From positions 1-64,000 of the forward strand of contig NZ_FPIR01000016.1 of the NCBI RefSeq assembly GCF_900119155.1: DNA of 64,000 bases, written 5' to 3'. Below are positions 33,706-42,943 of this stretch, in pieces; the stretch's first letter is position 1; every line of letters starts with the position of its first letter. The notes beneath the pieces were generated by a model. That model was given only the letters and a program-made list of their open reading frames with translations, was not told where the DNA came from and did no database searches. This DNA is from Ruminococcus sp. YE71. GTDB taxonomy: Bacteria; Bacillota; Clostridia; Oscillospirales; Ruminococcaceae. A program made the position numbers and the translations under genes.

Positions 33706-36576
33706 TTACGGGATAAGACGGTTGATGTCTCTCGGGAACATACTGGTCTCACGGATGTTGTTTCTGCCGAGGAGCTTCATGAGAAGTCTCTCAAGGCCGA
33801 TTCCGAGACCGCCATGGGGCGGCAGACCGTACTTGTGAGCGTCGAGGTAGCTCTCGAAGTCGGCGGGGTCAAGACCCTGTGCGAGCATCTTGTCTACCTG
33901 CTCCTGGTAGTCGTTGATCCTCTGACCGCCTGAGGTTATCTCAAGACCTCTGAACAGCAGGTCGAACTTGTATGCTTCCTTGGGATCCTCGCGGCTGTTC
34001 ATAGCGTAGAACGGCGGCTTAGAGGACGGGAAATGGGTAACGAAGATGAAGTCGCTGTTGTACTTCTCCTTAGCGTACTTGCCGAGGTTCACCTCGTCCT
34101 CGGGGTCGAGGTCGAACTTCTTGCCGCCTGCGGCATTGTCACCGCGGAGCAGTGTCAGCGCGTCGATGAACTTGATCGAGGGTATCTCGGTGATATTCGG
34201 AACGTCCACTTCGAGGAGTGTCAGCTCGTACTTGTAGTTCTCCTTCAGGTACTCCATGATGTGGCGGAGCATCGCGGTCTCCATCGCCATTACGTCGTAC
34301 ATGGAGTCGATGTAACCCATCTCGAAGTCAAGACCTATGTACTCGTTGATGTGACGGCTGGTAGCGTGCTTCTCCGCACGGTAAACAGGCGCGATCTCAT
34401 AAACGCGGTCGAACACGCCGACGCAGGCCTGCTTGTAGAACTGCGGCGACTGGTTCAGGAACGCATTCTTGTGGAAGTAGTCGAGGCGGAAGATGTTCGC
34501 GCCGCCCTCAGCGCCCTGAGCAACGATCTTCGGGGTGTGTATCTCGGTGAAGCCGTTTGCTCTCATGAACTCGTGCATACCGTGAACAAGACCCTCCTGG
34601 AGCTTGAAGATAGCTCTCTCGTAGGGGTTGCGGAGTGCCGCCACGCGGTTGTCGAGCTTGGTGTCGATGGAGCAGTTGAGCTTGCCCTGAGAAATTTTCA
34701 GCGGCAGGTCGGCTGCGGGAGTGCTGATGAGACGGATGTCCGAAAGCACGATCTCAACGCCGTTGAAGTCCTTCGGGTTCTCCTGAACTGTACCCTTCAC
34801 CCATACGAAGTCGCCCTCTTTGAGACCCTGGATGCTGTCCTTGCAGGCTTCGCTGTGAACGGTCTGGATGGTGCAGTTTGCTGTTCTTACAACAACGAAT
34901 GCAACACCCGCCATCTTTCTGAGTCTGTGAACGCAGGCCTTGAACTCAACGGTCTTGCCTACATTGTTCAGCGCGTCGGAAAGAGCGAATTCCTTGATGA
35001 GCTTGTCGGTGCCGACCATCACCATGTAGTCGCCGTCCTTGGACGGAACATACTTGTCGGGATTTGTATACTTAGTGAGCTTGGAGAGGTCTCTGCCCTG
35101 CTCTTCCTCAGCAGTCTCGACCTCAACAGCCGCGCCTGCCGAAGCCGCTTCGAGCTTCTGCTCCAGCACTTCCTTGATTATCTTCGGAGTAGCCACGCCC
35201 TTGAGCGACTTGGTACACTGACCCATGATGAAGCCGAATACCTTCTTCTCGCCGCTTGCGTACTGCTGTACCTGCGAAGCGTTCTCGGTGAGGATGCTGT
35301 CGATAACGCTTGCCACCTTATCCATATCAACGGAGATGATATAGCCTGCGTCCTTAGCGATCTTCTCGGGGTCGCCGCCGTTTTCAGCCATTACGCGGAA
35401 TACGGCCTTAGCGTCGTTCTTCGAGATCTTCTCCTCGTCTGCGAGCTTGACTACGGTCGCCAGCTCTTCGGGAGTGAACTTGATGTTGTCGAGGTCTATC
35501 TCGCCGAGATTGATACGTCTCATGAACTCGGTGAGGATGAATGCCGATACCGACTTCGGAGCGTTGTAGGTCTTGAGCGCTTCCTCGAAGAAATCGGAGA
35601 TGGGCTTGTTGTTTACAAGTGTCTGAGCGTCTACCTTCGAGAGCTTGTATTCGCCAGTGTAGCGTGCAAGGCGGACGTTCGGCATCTCGGGGAGCTTCGC
35701 CTTGATAGCGGCGAGCTGTTCGTCGGTGAGGTTCACCTGTAAGATGTCGGGCTCGGGGAAGTAGCGGTAGTCGTGAGCGTTTTCCTTGGTACGCATCGAC
35801 TTGGTAGCGTCGCGGTTAGCGTCATAGCGGCGGGTCTCCTGAACGACCTTCTTGCCTGCTTCGAGAAGAAGTGCCTGTCTGCGCTCCTCGTACTTGATAG
35901 CGCGTCCCACCGACTTGATGGAGTTGATGTTCTTGATCTCGGCACGAGTACCGAACTCCTTGTCGCCCGGCTTCATGATGGAGATATTTACGTCGCATCT
36001 GAGGGAGCCCTGCTCCATCTTACAGTCGCATACGCCTGCGTACTGAAGGAGAAGCGAGATCTGCTCAACGTAAGCCATAGCCTCCTCGGCGGAGCGCATA
36101 TCAGGCTCGGAAACGATCTCGATCAGCGGGATGCCGCAGCGGTTGTAGTCTGCGAGAGATACGCCGTTGTAGTCGTCATGAACGAGCTTGCCTGCGTCCT
36201 CTTCGAGGTGGACGTGGTTGATGCGGATGTCCTTCTTCTTGCCGTTTACCTCTATCGGGATAGCGCCCGCACCGATGATCGGGTAGTAGAGCTGGGATAT
36301 CTGGTAGGCCTTCGGAAGGTCGGGGTAGAAGTAGTTCTTGCGGTCGAATACCGAGAACTTGTTTATCTCACAGCCGAAAGCGTAGCCTGCCTTTACCGCA
36401 TATTCAACGGCGGTCTGGTTGATGACGGGCAGAGTACCGGGCATACCCGTGCAGACGGGGCAGCAGCGGCTGTTGCGCTCTCCGCCGAACTCAGCGGAGC
36501 AATTGCAGAATATCTTGGTCTTGGTAAGAAGCTCGGCGTGTATCTCAAGACCAATGACAGTAATATACTTTTCCAT
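33706..36576 (-). CDS. gatB-aspS: GatB fused to non-discriminating-type aspartyl-tRNA synthetase
   Basis: A single 956-residue frame. Residues 1-475 are a full GatB (GLEIHAELLTKTKIFC, zinc-site CNC...CCPVC, HVHLEEDAGKLVHD, tail domain to KIIKEVLEQKL). An Ala/Glu-rich linker spans about 476-515. Residues ~516-956 are an archaeal-type AspRS: OB fold, class II motif 2 with VYEIAPVYRAEKHATSRHINEY (723-745) and motif 3 GIGLERLLMKL (about 925-935). His550 (VHRLRK) and Pro601 (ENPKDF) seem to match the His/Pro pair of non-discriminating AspRS. Such an enzyme charges tRNA-Asn with Asp, which GatCAB then amidates. The fusion would be a built-in transamidosome. Downstream of gatA by 14 bp. Confidence 0.92.
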   Translation of the reverse strand: MEKYITVIGLEIHAELLTKTKIFCNCSAEFGGERNSRCCPVCTGMPGTLPVINQTAVEYAVKAGYAFGCEINKFSVFDRKNYFYPDLPKAYQISQLYYPIIGAGAIPIEVNGKKKDIRINHVHLEEDAGKLVHDDYNGVSLADYNRCGIPLIEIVSEPDMRSAEEAMAYVEQISLLLQYAGVCDCKMEQGSLRCDVNISIMKPGDKEFGTRAEIKNINSIKSVGRAIKYEERRQALLLEAGKKVVQETRRYDANRDATKSMRTKENAHDYRYFPEPDILQVNLTDEQLAAIKAKLPEMPNVRLARYTGEYKLSKVDAQTLVNNKPISDFFEEALKTYNAPKSVSAFILTEFMRRINLGEIDLDNIKFTPEELATVVKLADEEKISKNDAKAVFRVMAENGGDPEKIAKDAGYIISVDMDKVASVIDSILTENASQVQQYASGEKKVFGFIMGQCTKSLKGVATPKIIKEVLEQKLEAASAGAAVEVETAEEEQGRDLSKLTKYTNPDKYVPSKDGDYMVMVGTDKLIKEFALSDALNNVGKTVEFKACVHRLRKMAGVAFVVVRTANCTIQTVHSEACKDSIQGLKEGDFVWVKGTVQENPKDFNGVEIVLSDIRLISTPAADLPLKISQGKLNCSIDTKLDNRVAALRNPYERAIFKLQEGLVHGMHEFMRANGFTEIHTPKIVAQGAEGGANIFRLDYFHKNAFLNQSPQFYKQACVGVFDRVYEIAPVYRAEKHATSRHINEYIGLDFEMGYIDSMYDVMAMETAMLRHIMEYLKENYKYELTLLEVDVPNITEIPSIKFIDALTLLRGDNAAGGKKFDLDPEDEVNLGKYAKEKYNSDFIFVTHFPSSKPPFYAMNSREDPKEAYKFDLLFRGLEITSGGQRINDYQEQVDKMLAQGLDPADFESYLDAHKYGLPPHGGLGIGLERLLMKLLGRNNIRETSMFPRDINRLIP

Positions 36577-36590
36577 TTGTCTTTTCCTCC

Positions 36591-38045
36591 TTAGTCAAGC
36601 TTCGGTGATACGGGCTTAAAGGTCTGCTCGAAAGCGTCGGCGAGCTGGATGACGGTCTGCTCGTCGAAGCGTCTGCCGACGATCGAAAGTCCGATGGGCA
36701 TACCCTTGTCGCTGTAGCCGCAGGGCGTGGATATTGCAGGGAGACCCGCGATATTCACGGTAACGGTGCAGATGTCAGCCTGATACATCTTTACAGGGTC
36801 GGATACCTGCTCCTCGGGGCGGTAAGCAACTGCGGGAGTTGTGGGCGTGATGATCGCGTCGCACTTCTCGAAGATGCCGTCATACTCGGCGCGGATGACC
36901 TGTCTCAGAGCCATAGCCTTGCCGTAGTAAGCGTCATAGTAACCGCTCGAAAGTGCGTAGTTGCCGAGGAGTATGCGGCGCTTTACCTCGTCGCCGAAGC
37001 CCTCGGAACGGGACTTCTTGATAAGCTCTTCGTAGCTGTCCGCCTCAGCGGTGCGGTGACCGTACTTGATGCCGTCGTATCTCGACAGGTTGGAAGCCGC
37101 CTCGGCAGAGCTGATGAGGTAGTAAGCAGGAACAGCGTACTTGAGGGACGGCATGGAGCAGTCCACAAGCTCGGCGCCGAGGGACTTGTAAGTCTCGGCA
37201 GCTGCGAGCACGCTCTTTCTGATCTCGTCGTCGATGCCCTCACCGAAGAACTCCTTCGGCAGAGCGAGCTTCATGCCCGTAAGGGGCTTGCCGATCTTCG
37301 CCGCGAAGTCGGGCACGCTCTCGCGGGAGCTTGTGCCGTCGTGGGGGTCGAAGCCGCAGATGCAGTCGAGTATCTTAGCGCAGTCGTAAGCCGAGTGCGC
37401 GATAGGTCCGATCTGGTCGAAGGAACTTGCGAAAGCCACAAGACCGAAACGGGAAACTCTGCTGTAGGTAGGCTTGATGCCCGTAACGCCGCAGAATGCC
37501 GCAGGCTGTCTGATAGATCCGCCCGTATCCGAACCGAGGGATGCGGTGCAGAGCTCAGCTGCAACAGCCGCCGCCGAACCGCCCGACGAACCGCCGGGAA
37601 CGCAGTCGGTGTTGTAGGGGTTGCGGGTCTTTGCGAAAGCCGAGGTCTGGGTCGAGCCGCCCATCGCGAACTCGTCCATGCTCGCCTTTCCGAGCATAAC
37701 GATGCCCTGTGCGTTCAGGCGCTCCATAACGGTAGCATTGTACTGGGGCACGAAGTCCTCAAGTATCTTTGAAGCGCAGGTGGTGCGGACGCCCTCTGTG
37801 CAGATGTTGTCCTTGATAGCCATCGGGATACCAGTCAGAGCCTTTGCCTCGCCCGCGTCGATGAGCTTCTGAGCCGCGTCAGCCTGTGCGAGAGCGCCCT
37901 CTTCGGTAACGGTTATATAGGACTTTATCTTTCCGTCACGCGCTTTGATATTTGCGATGTACTCCTGTGCAAGCTCTTTCGCGCTGATCTTCTTAGCGTC
38001 GAGAGCCTCACGCTGAGCACGGATAGTCTTTAATGAACTGTCCAA
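36591..38045 (-). CDS. gatA: Asp/Glu-tRNA amidotransferase subunit A
   Basis: 484 residues of the amidase-signature family. The catalytic Lys is in GIPMAIKDNIC, and the cis-Ser and Ser nucleophile are in the glycine/serine-rich GGSSGGSAAAVAAELCTASLGSDTGGSIRQPAAFCG. It releases ammonia from glutamine or asparagine and passes it to GatB. Order gatC, gatA, gatB with 14-24 bp gaps marks one operon. Confidence 0.94.
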   Translation of the reverse strand: MDSSLKTIRAQREALDAKKISAKELAQEYIANIKARDGKIKSYITVTEEGALAQADAAQKLIDAGEAKALTGIPMAIKDNICTEGVRTTCASKILEDFVPQYNATVMERLNAQGIVMLGKASMDEFAMGGSTQTSAFAKTRNPYNTDCVPGGSSGGSAAAVAAELCTASLGSDTGGSIRQPAAFCGVTGIKPTYSRVSRFGLVAFASSFDQIGPIAHSAYDCAKILDCICGFDPHDGTSSRESVPDFAAKIGKPLTGMKLALPKEFFGEGIDDEIRKSVLAAAETYKSLGAELVDCSMPSLKYAVPAYYLISSAEAASNLSRYDGIKYGHRTAEADSYEELIKKSRSEGFGDEVKRRILLGNYALSSGYYDAYYGKAMALRQVIRAEYDGIFEKCDAIITPTTPAVAYRPEEQVSDPVKMYQADICTVTVNIAGLPAISTPCGYSDKGMPIGLSIVGRRFDEQTVIQLADAFEQTFKPVSPKLD

Positions 38046-38069
38046 AATATTTCACTCCTTGATATGAGA

Positions 38070-38348
38070 TTATTCTACTACCTTCGGTACGACGAATGCG
38101 TTGTCGCGGTTGACAGCATTCGCGAGGACCTTCTCGGTCGGCATGGAATCGTGTTTCTCGTCGGCACGCAGGCTCTCGAGGAAAACGTTGTGATTATCCT
38201 TATGAGCGTCGTACTCAACGTCGTAGCCCTTGACGCCGTCCATAAGCTCGATGATGTCGGTCATCTCGGCGGCAGTCTTTTCGAGCTGCTCGTCGGTAAA
38301 TTCGAGCTTGCCAAGCTCGGCAAGGTATTTTACCATATTAAGATCCAT
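38070..38348 (-). CDS. gatC: Asp/Glu-tRNA amidotransferase subunit C
   Basis: 92 residues from ATG 38348 (MDLNMVKYLAELGKLEFTDEQ), with AAAGGAAG about eight bases upstream. A longer frame upstream lacks a ribosome site. GatC wraps around GatA/GatB and stabilises the complex. The C-terminal LRADEKHDSMPTEKVLANA with the PTEKVLANA-like motif is typical. First gene of the gat operon. Confidence 0.9.
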   Translation of the reverse strand: MDLNMVKYLAELGKLEFTDEQLEKTAAEMTDIIELMDGVKGYDVEYDAHKDNHNVFLESLRADEKHDSMPTEKVLANAVNRDNAFVVPKVVE

Positions 38349-38371
38349 AAATCTTCTTCCTTTCTGTCGAA

Positions 38372-38388
38372 ATGGCGCACTGCGCCAT
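38372..38388. promoter_or_regulatory. Perfect 17-bp palindrome in the gat leader
   Basis: ATGGCGCACTGCGCCAT is symmetric around its centre and lies a few bases after the expected transcription start. It could be a repressor operator, or a 6-bp hairpin at the 5' end of the mRNA. Confidence 0.5.
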
Positions 38389-38399
38389 ACTAACATCTA

Positions 38400-38428
38400 A
38401 TTATACCACATCGCACGGCTCATTTCAA
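38400..38428 (-). promoter_or_regulatory. Promoter of the gat operon
   Basis: Minus strand TTGAAA (38428-38423), 17-bp spacer, TATAAT (38405-38400). Confidence 0.78.
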
Positions 38429-38470
38429 GGGCTTCGGGCGTATTTGTGAAAAAAATTCATATTTTCCATA

Positions 38471-38508
38471 ATAGAACAGAGCCGCAGAAGTATCGTCTTC
38501 TGCGGCTC
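38471..38508 (-). terminator. Terminator of lysA
   Basis: A 12-bp perfect stem (38479-38490 with 38497-38508); the following minus-strand sequence TGTTCTATT is only moderately T-rich. Confidence 0.65.
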
Positions 38509-38515
38509 GCGCTGC

Positions 38516-39784
38516 TTACTTGATATATTTGTCGAGGATACCGCAGAAGTCGAAGGTGCGGAAGTAATCCGCAGGTGTCTCTGCGCGGCGTATCATCTTC
38601 ACGCTGCCGTCCTCCTGAAGCAGGAGTTCTGCGTGGCGGAGTCTGCCGTTGTAGTTGTAGCCCATAGCGTAGCCGTGAGCGCCCGAATCGTGTATCACGA
38701 GCAGGTCGCCGATCTCTATCTCGGGGAGCATACGGTCAACGGCGAACTTGTCGTTGTTCTCGCAAAGGCTGCCTGTAACGTCGTACTTGTGGTCGCAGGG
38801 AGCGTTCTCCTTGCCGAGAACGGTGATGTGGTGATAAGCACCGTACATCGCAGGTCTCATGAGGTCGCAGGCGGTAGCGTCAACGCCGATATATTCCTTA
38901 TATATATGCTTCTGGTGAATAGCCCTTGTCACAAGATGACCGTAGGGAGCAAGCATATATCTGCCGAGCTCGGTGAAGATCGAAACATCGCCGAGACCCG
39001 CGGGCACCAGTATCTCGTCGAACGCCTTGTGGACGCCCTCGCCGATGACCTGAATATTGTTCGGTTCCTTGTCGGGGGTGTAAGGGATGCCGACGCCGCC
39101 CGAAAGGTTGATGTACTTGATCGAGATGCCTGTCTTTTCCTTTATCTCAACTGCCAGCTCGAAGAGTATGGAAGCGAGCTTCGGATAGTACTCGTTGGAA
39201 ACGGTGTTGGATGCGAGGAATGCGTGCAGGCCGAAATTCTCCGCGCCCTTTTCTTTCAGTATCTTGTAACCCTCGATGAGCTGTTCCTTGGTGAAGCCGT
39301 ACTTGGCGTCGCCGGGGTTGTCCATGATGTCGGTGCCCAGCTCGAAAACTCCGCCCGGATTGAAGCGGCAGAAAATGGTCTTGGGTATACCGCAGAGCTT
39401 ATCGAGGAACTCTATGTGGGTGAAGTCATCGAGGTTGATGAAGCCGCCCAGCTCCTTTGCCTTGAGGTAGTCCTCCTTCGGGGTAACGTTCGAGGAGAAC
39501 ATGATGTCGCTGCCCGAGAAGCCGCAGCACTCGGAAAGCATCAGCTCGGTGAGCGAAGAGCAGTCAACACCGCAGCCCTCTTCCTTGAGGATGCCGAGGA
39601 TGTAGGGGTTCGGGGTAGCCTTTACCGCGAAGTACTCACGGAAGCCCTTGTTCCATGCGAACGCCTTGTTCAGCTCGCGTGCGTTGCGGCGGATGCCTGC
39701 CTCGTCATAGATGTGGAAAGGGGTAGGGTAGGTCTTAGCGATCTCTTCTGCCTGTTCCTTTGTGATGAACGGTGTCTTGCTCAT
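38516..39784 (-). CDS. lysA: Diaminopimelate decarboxylase
   Basis: 422 residues, fold-type III PLP enzyme that decarboxylates meso-diaminopimelate to lysine. PLP lysine in YFAVKATPNP, substrate/PLP motifs INLSGGVGIPY, ELGRYMLAPYG and CENNDKFAVDR, and the C-terminal GAHGYAMGYNYNGRLRHAELLL. The spacing and the LDDFTHIEFLDKL segment fit the Clostridia/Bacteroidetes subgroup of LysA. A carboxynorspermidine decarboxylase-like role is less likely. Stands alone with its own promoter and terminator. Confidence 0.88.
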   Translation of the reverse strand: MSKTPFITKEQAEEIAKTYPTPFHIYDEAGIRRNARELNKAFAWNKGFREYFAVKATPNPYILGILKEEGCGVDCSSLTELMLSECCGFSGSDIMFSSNVTPKEDYLKAKELGGFINLDDFTHIEFLDKLCGIPKTIFCRFNPGGVFELGTDIMDNPGDAKYGFTKEQLIEGYKILKEKGAENFGLHAFLASNTVSNEYYPKLASILFELAVEIKEKTGISIKYINLSGGVGIPYTPDKEPNNIQVIGEGVHKAFDEILVPAGLGDVSIFTELGRYMLAPYGHLVTRAIHQKHIYKEYIGVDATACDLMRPAMYGAYHHITVLGKENAPCDHKYDVTGSLCENNDKFAVDRMLPEIEIGDLLVIHDSGAHGYAMGYNYNGRLRHAELLLQEDGSVKMIRRAETPADYFRTFDFCGILDKYIK

Positions 39785-39827
39785 TGTATATCAGTCCTTT
39801 ACTGTGCTAAAATAAAAAGATATTTTA

Positions 39828-39856
39828 ATTATAGCTCTTTTGTATGGATACGTCAA
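39828..39856 (-). promoter_or_regulatory. Promoter of lysA
   Basis: Minus strand TTGACG (39856-39851), 17-bp spacer, TATAAT (39833-39828). Confidence 0.75.
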
Positions 39857-39945
39857 GCAAATTGCTGAAAATTAACACAAAATACACAATTATGACATTT
39901 GAAGTATACAGAAACTGTCTGATTGTAAACTTTATGCGCATACGC

Positions 39946-39974
39946 TTGATATTAAGCGTACAATATGGTATAAT
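39946..39974 (+). promoter_or_regulatory. Promoter of the DUF951-prfA operon
   Basis: TTGATA (39946-39951), 17-bp spacer, TATAAT (39969-39974). Confidence 0.72.
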
Positions 39975-40016
39975 AAGGTGTTAATTACAATAGGTATCGG
40001 AAAGCGTGGTTTTGGT

Positions 40017-40220
40017 ATGGACATCCAGAAGGGCGATACGCTCGTTATGAAGAAAAAACACCCCTGCGGCTCGAACGAGATGCTCGTCCTCAGAACGGGC
40101 ATGGACCTGAAACTGCGCTGCGTCGGCTGCGGCAGAGAATTCATGATACCCCGCTCTAAGGGCGAAAAAAATATCAAAAGCATAAACAAAGACGGAAACG
40201 GAGGCACTGATGGACGCTAA
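40017..40220 (+). CDS. DUF951 small zinc-ribbon protein
   Basis: 67 residues from ATG 40017. The family core is clear: [21 protein letters not shown], then [25 protein letters not shown]. Cysteines of HPCG and CVGC probably bind one metal. DUF951 proteins are common in Firmicutes and have no settled role; here it overlaps prfA by 11 bases, tying it to translation. The ribosome site is weak. Confidence 0.85.
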   Translation: MDIQKGDTLVMKKKHPCGSNEMLVLRTGMDLKLRCVGCGREFMIPRSKGEKNIKSINKDGNGGTDGR

Positions 40221-41283
40221 ATTTGAAGCGGTCGCCGTTCGGTTCGAGGAGATAGGCGAGTTGCTGACTCAGCCCGACACGGTAAACGACAGCAGCAGAT
40301 ACGCCGAGCTGATGAAGGAATATTCGCGTCTCGGACCCATCGCCGCCAAGATAAAAGAATATGAAAAGGCAGAGACCGAAAACACCGAGGCGAGGGAAAT
40401 GCTCGCAGAGGGCGGTCTTGACGCCGAGATGAAGGAAATGGTCAGCGAACAGCTCACCGAAAGCGCCGATGCTCTTGAAAGGCTCGGCGAGGAACTGAAA
40501 ATAATGCTGCTCCCCCGCGACCCCAACGACGACAAGAACGTTATCGTCGAGATACGCGGCGGCGCGGGCGGCGAGGAGAGCGCACTTTTCGCACACTCGC
40601 TCTACAGGATGTATCAGCTCTACTCCGCCTCAAAGGGCTGGAAGACCGAGCTCATCCACATAAACGAGACCGAGCTGGGCGGCTGCAAGGAAGTCACTTT
40701 CTCGGTGGAGGGTCAGGGCGCTTACTCCCGTCTCAAGTACGAGAGCGGCGTTCACCGCGTTCAGCGCGTGCCCGAGACCGAGTCGCAGGGACGCATCCAC
40801 ACCTCGACAGTGACGGTGGCGGTACTTCCCGAAGCCGAAGAGGTGGAGCTCGAACTCAACGAAGCTACCGAACTGAAAATAGACGTTTTCCGCGCTTCGG
40901 GCGCAGGCGGTCAGCATATCAACAAGACCGAGTCGGCTGTCCGCATCACACATCTCCCCACGGGTCTCGTGGTGGAATGTCAGGACGAGCGCAGCCAGTA
41001 CAAGAACAAGGACAAGGCTATGCGCGTTCTCCGCTCGCGGCTGCTGGAAATGCAGCGCGAGGCTCACGACAGCGAGATAGCCTCACAGCGCCGCTCGATG
41101 GTCGGCACAGGCGACCGCTCCGAGAGGATACGCACCTACAACTTCCCCGAGAGCCGTATCTCCGACCACCGCATCGGTCTGACGATATACAAACTCGACA
41201 GCTTCCTGAACGGTCAGCTCGATGAGGTGATAGACGCCCTCGCGCTCGCCGACCGCACAGCACAGCTCACGGAAAACAATTGA
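40210..41283 (+). CDS. prfA: Peptide chain release factor 1
   Basis: 357 residues. The peptidyl-tRNA hydrolysis motif GGQ is in [20 protein letters not shown]; the codon-reading loop has the P-x-T form ([14 protein letters not shown]) of RF1, which reads UAA and UAG. Length is usual. It overlaps DUF951 upstream, and sua5 begins 18 bp downstream, an arrangement seen in many Firmicutes. Confidence 0.95.
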   Translation: MDAKFEAVAVRFEEIGELLTQPDTVNDSSRYAELMKEYSRLGPIAAKIKEYEKAETENTEAREMLAEGGLDAEMKEMVSEQLTESADALERLGEELKIMLLPRDPNDDKNVIVEIRGGAGGEESALFAHSLYRMYQLYSASKGWKTELIHINETELGGCKEVTFSVEGQGAYSRLKYESGVHRVQRVPETESQGRIHTSTVTVAVLPEAEEVELELNEATELKIDVFRASGAGGQHINKTESAVRITHLPTGLVVECQDERSQYKNKDKAMRVLRSRLLEMQREAHDSEIASQRRSMVGTGDRSERIRTYNFPESRISDHRIGLTIYKLDSFLNGQLDEVIDALALADRTAQLTENN

Positions 41284-41300
41284 TTCGGAAGGACAAGGAT

Positions 41301-42326
41301 ATGGATTCAAGATACGAGACCGAGCTGCTGACCTGCTCGCCCGAGGATATCAGACGGGCGGCAGAGCTTATCCGCTCGGGCGAAGTGGTCGGGATGCCGA
41401 CCGAGACTGTGTACGGTCTTGCCGCCAACGCCTTCGACGAAAAGGCTGCCGCAAAGATATTCGCGGCAAAGGGCAGACCCTCAGACAATCCGCTGATAGT
41501 ACATATCAGCGACATCACGATGATAAGCGAGATAGCCGCCGAGCTACCGCAGCTGGCAGTCACCTGCGCAAAGCGCTTCTGGCCGGGTCCCCTCACCATG
41601 GTGCTCCCAAAGACCCCGAAGATACCTGATTCGGTGTCGGGCGGGCTCAATACCGTCGGCGTGCGGATGCCCTCGCATCCTGGTGCCCTCGCACTCATCG
41701 CCGAGTCGGGAGTGCCCCTTGCGGCACCCTCCGCGAACCTTTCGGGCAGCCCCTCGCCTACCACCGCAGAACACGTCATGAACGATATGAAGGGCAGGAT
41801 ACCTGCTGTCATCGACGGCGGCGAATGTGAAGCGGGCGTCGAGTCCACCGTCATCTGCTTCGAGCAGGACGCGATAAAGATACTCCGCCCGGGACGCATC
41901 ACGGCTCAGATGCTCATGGAAATAACCCCCGACATCCGCATAGATAAGGGCGTGCTCCACCGCATCGACAACAGCGAGCCCGTCGCTTCCCCGGGGATGA
42001 AATACAAGCACTACTCCCCGAAAGCCGAGGTGTTCCTCATAGACGGCACTTCCGAGCAGTTCGCCGAGTATATCGCGAAACAGGACATGAAAAATGCCCT
42101 CTGCATCGTGTTCGACAGCGCCGATATGGGCGGTCTGAAAATGCCCTTCATCTCGATAGGCAACTCCGCGGTGGAACAGGCACACGGGCTCTTCTCGGCT
42201 CTGCGCAGCGCCGACAAACGCGGCGCAAAGGTCGTTTACGCGCGCTGCCCTAAGACCGACGGCGTAGGGCTTGCCGTCTACAACAGACTTATCCGTGCGG
42301 CGGCGTTCAGGGTGATAAAGCTTTGA
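41301..42326 (+). CDS. sua5: Threonylcarbamoyl-AMP synthase, Sua5 type
   Basis: 341 residues from ATG 41301 (GGAAGGA seven bases upstream). The N-terminal YrdC/TsaC domain has GEVVGMPTETVYGLAANAF and KGRPSDNPLIVHI. A C-terminal Sua5 domain starts after the linker PGMKYKHYSPKAEV. It makes threonylcarbamoyl-AMP from Thr, bicarbonate and ATP for t6A at tRNA A37. TcdA (27836) would then cyclise t6A. Confidence 0.92.
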   Translation: MDSRYETELLTCSPEDIRRAAELIRSGEVVGMPTETVYGLAANAFDEKAAAKIFAAKGRPSDNPLIVHISDITMISEIAAELPQLAVTCAKRFWPGPLTMVLPKTPKIPDSVSGGLNTVGVRMPSHPGALALIAESGVPLAAPSANLSGSPSPTTAEHVMNDMKGRIPAVIDGGECEAGVESTVICFEQDAIKILRPGRITAQMLMEITPDIRIDKGVLHRIDNSEPVASPGMKYKHYSPKAEVFLIDGTSEQFAEYIAKQDMKNALCIVFDSADMGGLKMPFISIGNSAVEQAHGLFSALRSADKRGAKVVYARCPKTDGVGLAVYNRLIRAAAFRVIKL

Positions 42327-42943
42327 GCGCACACGTTATCGGGCTGACGGGTCAGAGCGGATCGGGCAAGACCACCGTCGCGCAGGAGTTCCTGCGGCAG
42401 GGGTTCTGCCACATCGACTGCGACAGGCTCGTACACCATATGCTCGCCGAGGAAAGCAGATGCACGGCGGCTCTGCGTGAAAATTTCCCGCAGTTCTTCG
42501 ACGGCGGAAATTTTGACCGTCGGCGTGCGGCGGCTCTGCTCTTTGCAGACCGTGACCTGCTCGACCGCTACAACGCGGTGTTCTTCCCCTTCATCACCGA
42601 GGAGATAACCGCCCGCATCAGCGCTGCCGAACAGGAGGGCTGCGAGTTCATACTTCTCGATGCTCCCACCCTTTTTGAAGCGGGGGCGGATACGCTCTGT
42701 GAGCTGATTGTCGCCTGCGTTTCGGATGAGGAGAACCGCATCGTGCGCATCACCGAACGGGACGGCATCGACGAGGAAAGCGCACGCCGCAGGATACGCT
42801 CACAGCACAGCGAGGAATTTTTCCGCGGGAAGGCGGATATAGTTATAGAGAACAACGGCTCGTATCCCGAGCTGCTCAGATCGGCGGAGACTGCCGCCGA
42901 AAGGATAAAGGAAAGTGTAAATGGCAAAGAAAAAGAGCAGTAA
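42323..42943 (+). CDS. coaE: Dephospho-CoA kinase
   Basis: 206 residues, P-loop GLTGQSGSGKTT, CDRLVHHML and the LLDAPTLFEAG motif of CoaE; it adds the 3'-phosphate in the last step of CoA synthesis. The start is TTG at 42323, overlapping the sua5 stop (TTGA), a start decided by position because no ATG or GTG lies close. It overlaps the next gene by 23 bases. Confidence 0.9.
   Translation: MSAHVIGLTGQSGSGKTTVAQEFLRQGFCHIDCDRLVHHMLAEESRCTAALRENFPQFFDGGNFDRRRAAALLFADRDLLDRYNAVFFPFITEEITARISAAEQEGCEFILLDAPTLFEAGADTLCELIVACVSDEENRIVRITERDGIDEESARRRIRSQHSEEFFRGKADIVIENNGSYPELLRSAETAAERIKESVNGKEKEQ

Noticed and set aside
34033-35742. Long open frame on the plus strand opposite gatB-aspS (569 codons)
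   Set aside because: It lies fully antisense to a clearly recognised gene, has no ribosome site and a composition expected from reversed codons. The same holds for the open frames opposite GH95, lysA and purD.
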